Below are positions 6,030 to 6,151 of a stretch of DNA of 6,151 nt, in pieces (the first letter of the stretch is position 1; each line of letters opens with the position of its first letter). Made by a program: the position numbers and the translations under genes. This DNA comes from J061 sp003695725 [NCBI: Candidatus Schekmanbacteria bacterium] (GTDB lineage: Bacteria > Schekmanbacteria > GWA2-38-11): the NCBI GenBank assembly GCA_003695725.1, contig RFHX01000071.1, positions 1-6,151 on the forward strand, written 5' to 3'. The notes under the pieces are model-generated. The model was not told the DNA's origin. It did not search any database and was given only the letters and a program-made list of their open reading frames with translations.

Positions 6030-6059
6030 ATAATTAGCAATAGTATCATTCTATGTCAA
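6030..6059 (-). promoter_or_regulatory. Candidate promoter of the four-gene AOR operon
   Basis: On the minus strand a perfect TTGACA (6054-6059) is followed by an 18-base spacer and AATTAT (6030-6035; four of six against TATAAT). Transcription would start near 6023, giving a leader of about 23 bases that contains the AGGAGGG ribosome-binding site. The -10 box is weak, so an activator may be needed. An alternative, TTGTTG with TACTAT, overlaps it and scores lower by eye. Confidence 0.55.
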
Positions 6060-6062
6060 ATC

Positions 6063-6072
6063 AACAATTGTT
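6063..6072. promoter_or_regulatory. Palindrome upstream of the operon promoter, possible operator
   Basis: AACAATTGTT is a perfect 10-base palindrome four bases upstream of the TTGACA box, where activators or repressors often bind. I see no second copy in the window, and in AT-rich DNA such a palindrome can arise by chance. The remaining bases to 6151 hold no gene I can support. Confidence 0.25.
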
Positions 6073-6151
6073 TAGAAATGATGGAAAAAATTTTATATAG
6101 GCAGATTCATTGAAATTTTTTAGTCTGTCGGATTTTTAAACACCTTTTAGC

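Noticed and set aside
6085-6121. Inverted repeat AAAAAATTT / AAATTTTTT with a 19-base loop.
   Set aside because: It consists only of A and T, so it is expected by chance in this AT-rich spacer and would make an unstable stem; it could mark the end of an upstream gene but this cannot be supported.
6107-6151. Possible C-terminus of an upstream minus-strand gene entering from the right edge.
   Set aside because: Short open frames exist (one ending LKGV then stop, another stopping near 6107), but they are too short to tell from chance.

Overview
The window reads as a piece of chromosome from an anaerobic or micro-aerophilic bacterium with a fairly low GC content. The lineage cannot be fixed from this sequence. 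The case for anaerobic redox metabolism is a tungsten/molybdenum-type aldehyde ferredoxin oxidoreductase (AOR), a ferredoxin with sixteen cysteines and an iron-sulfur protein related to QueG. All seven supported genes lie on the minus strand, so they are described here from right to left, in the direction of transcription.

Region 1 (about 6059 down to 1706) is a tidy four-gene transcription unit. A candidate promoter with a perfect TTGACA box lies at 6030-6059. The genes are: a highly divergent relative of the oxygen-dependent coproporphyrinogen III oxidase HemF (5215-6000); a QueG-like protein with eight [4Fe-4S] cysteines and C-terminal HEAT repeats (4072-5193); a ferredoxin with four [4Fe-4S] sites (3558-4043); and the AOR catalytic subunit (1771-3561). 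Gaps are 21 and 28 bases, then a 4-base ATGA overlap. A perfect 11-bp hairpin followed by a T tract (1706-1743) ends the unit. The ferredoxin and AOR look like an electron-transfer/catalytic pair. The two upstream genes keep the folds of tetrapyrrole- or cobalamin-related enzymes but have lost many hallmark residues, so their usual annotations (heme synthesis, queuosine synthesis) are doubtful. This operon is the best candidate in the window for an undescribed system.

Region 2 (1660 down to 758) is a small, AT-rich toxin-antitoxin-like pair: a short protein with an FWDVD motif (DUF6922-like) and an AbiEii/AbiGii-type nucleotidyltransferase, overlapping by 52 bases. Its candidate promoter sits so close to the first ATG that the mRNA may be leaderless.

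Region 3 (704 down to 1, running off the left edge) is the start of a secreted RCC1-repeat beta-propeller protein. Its blades are encoded by nearly identical DNA repeats, which suggests recent duplication or gene conversion. No tRNA, rRNA, CRISPR array or insertion sequence was seen.
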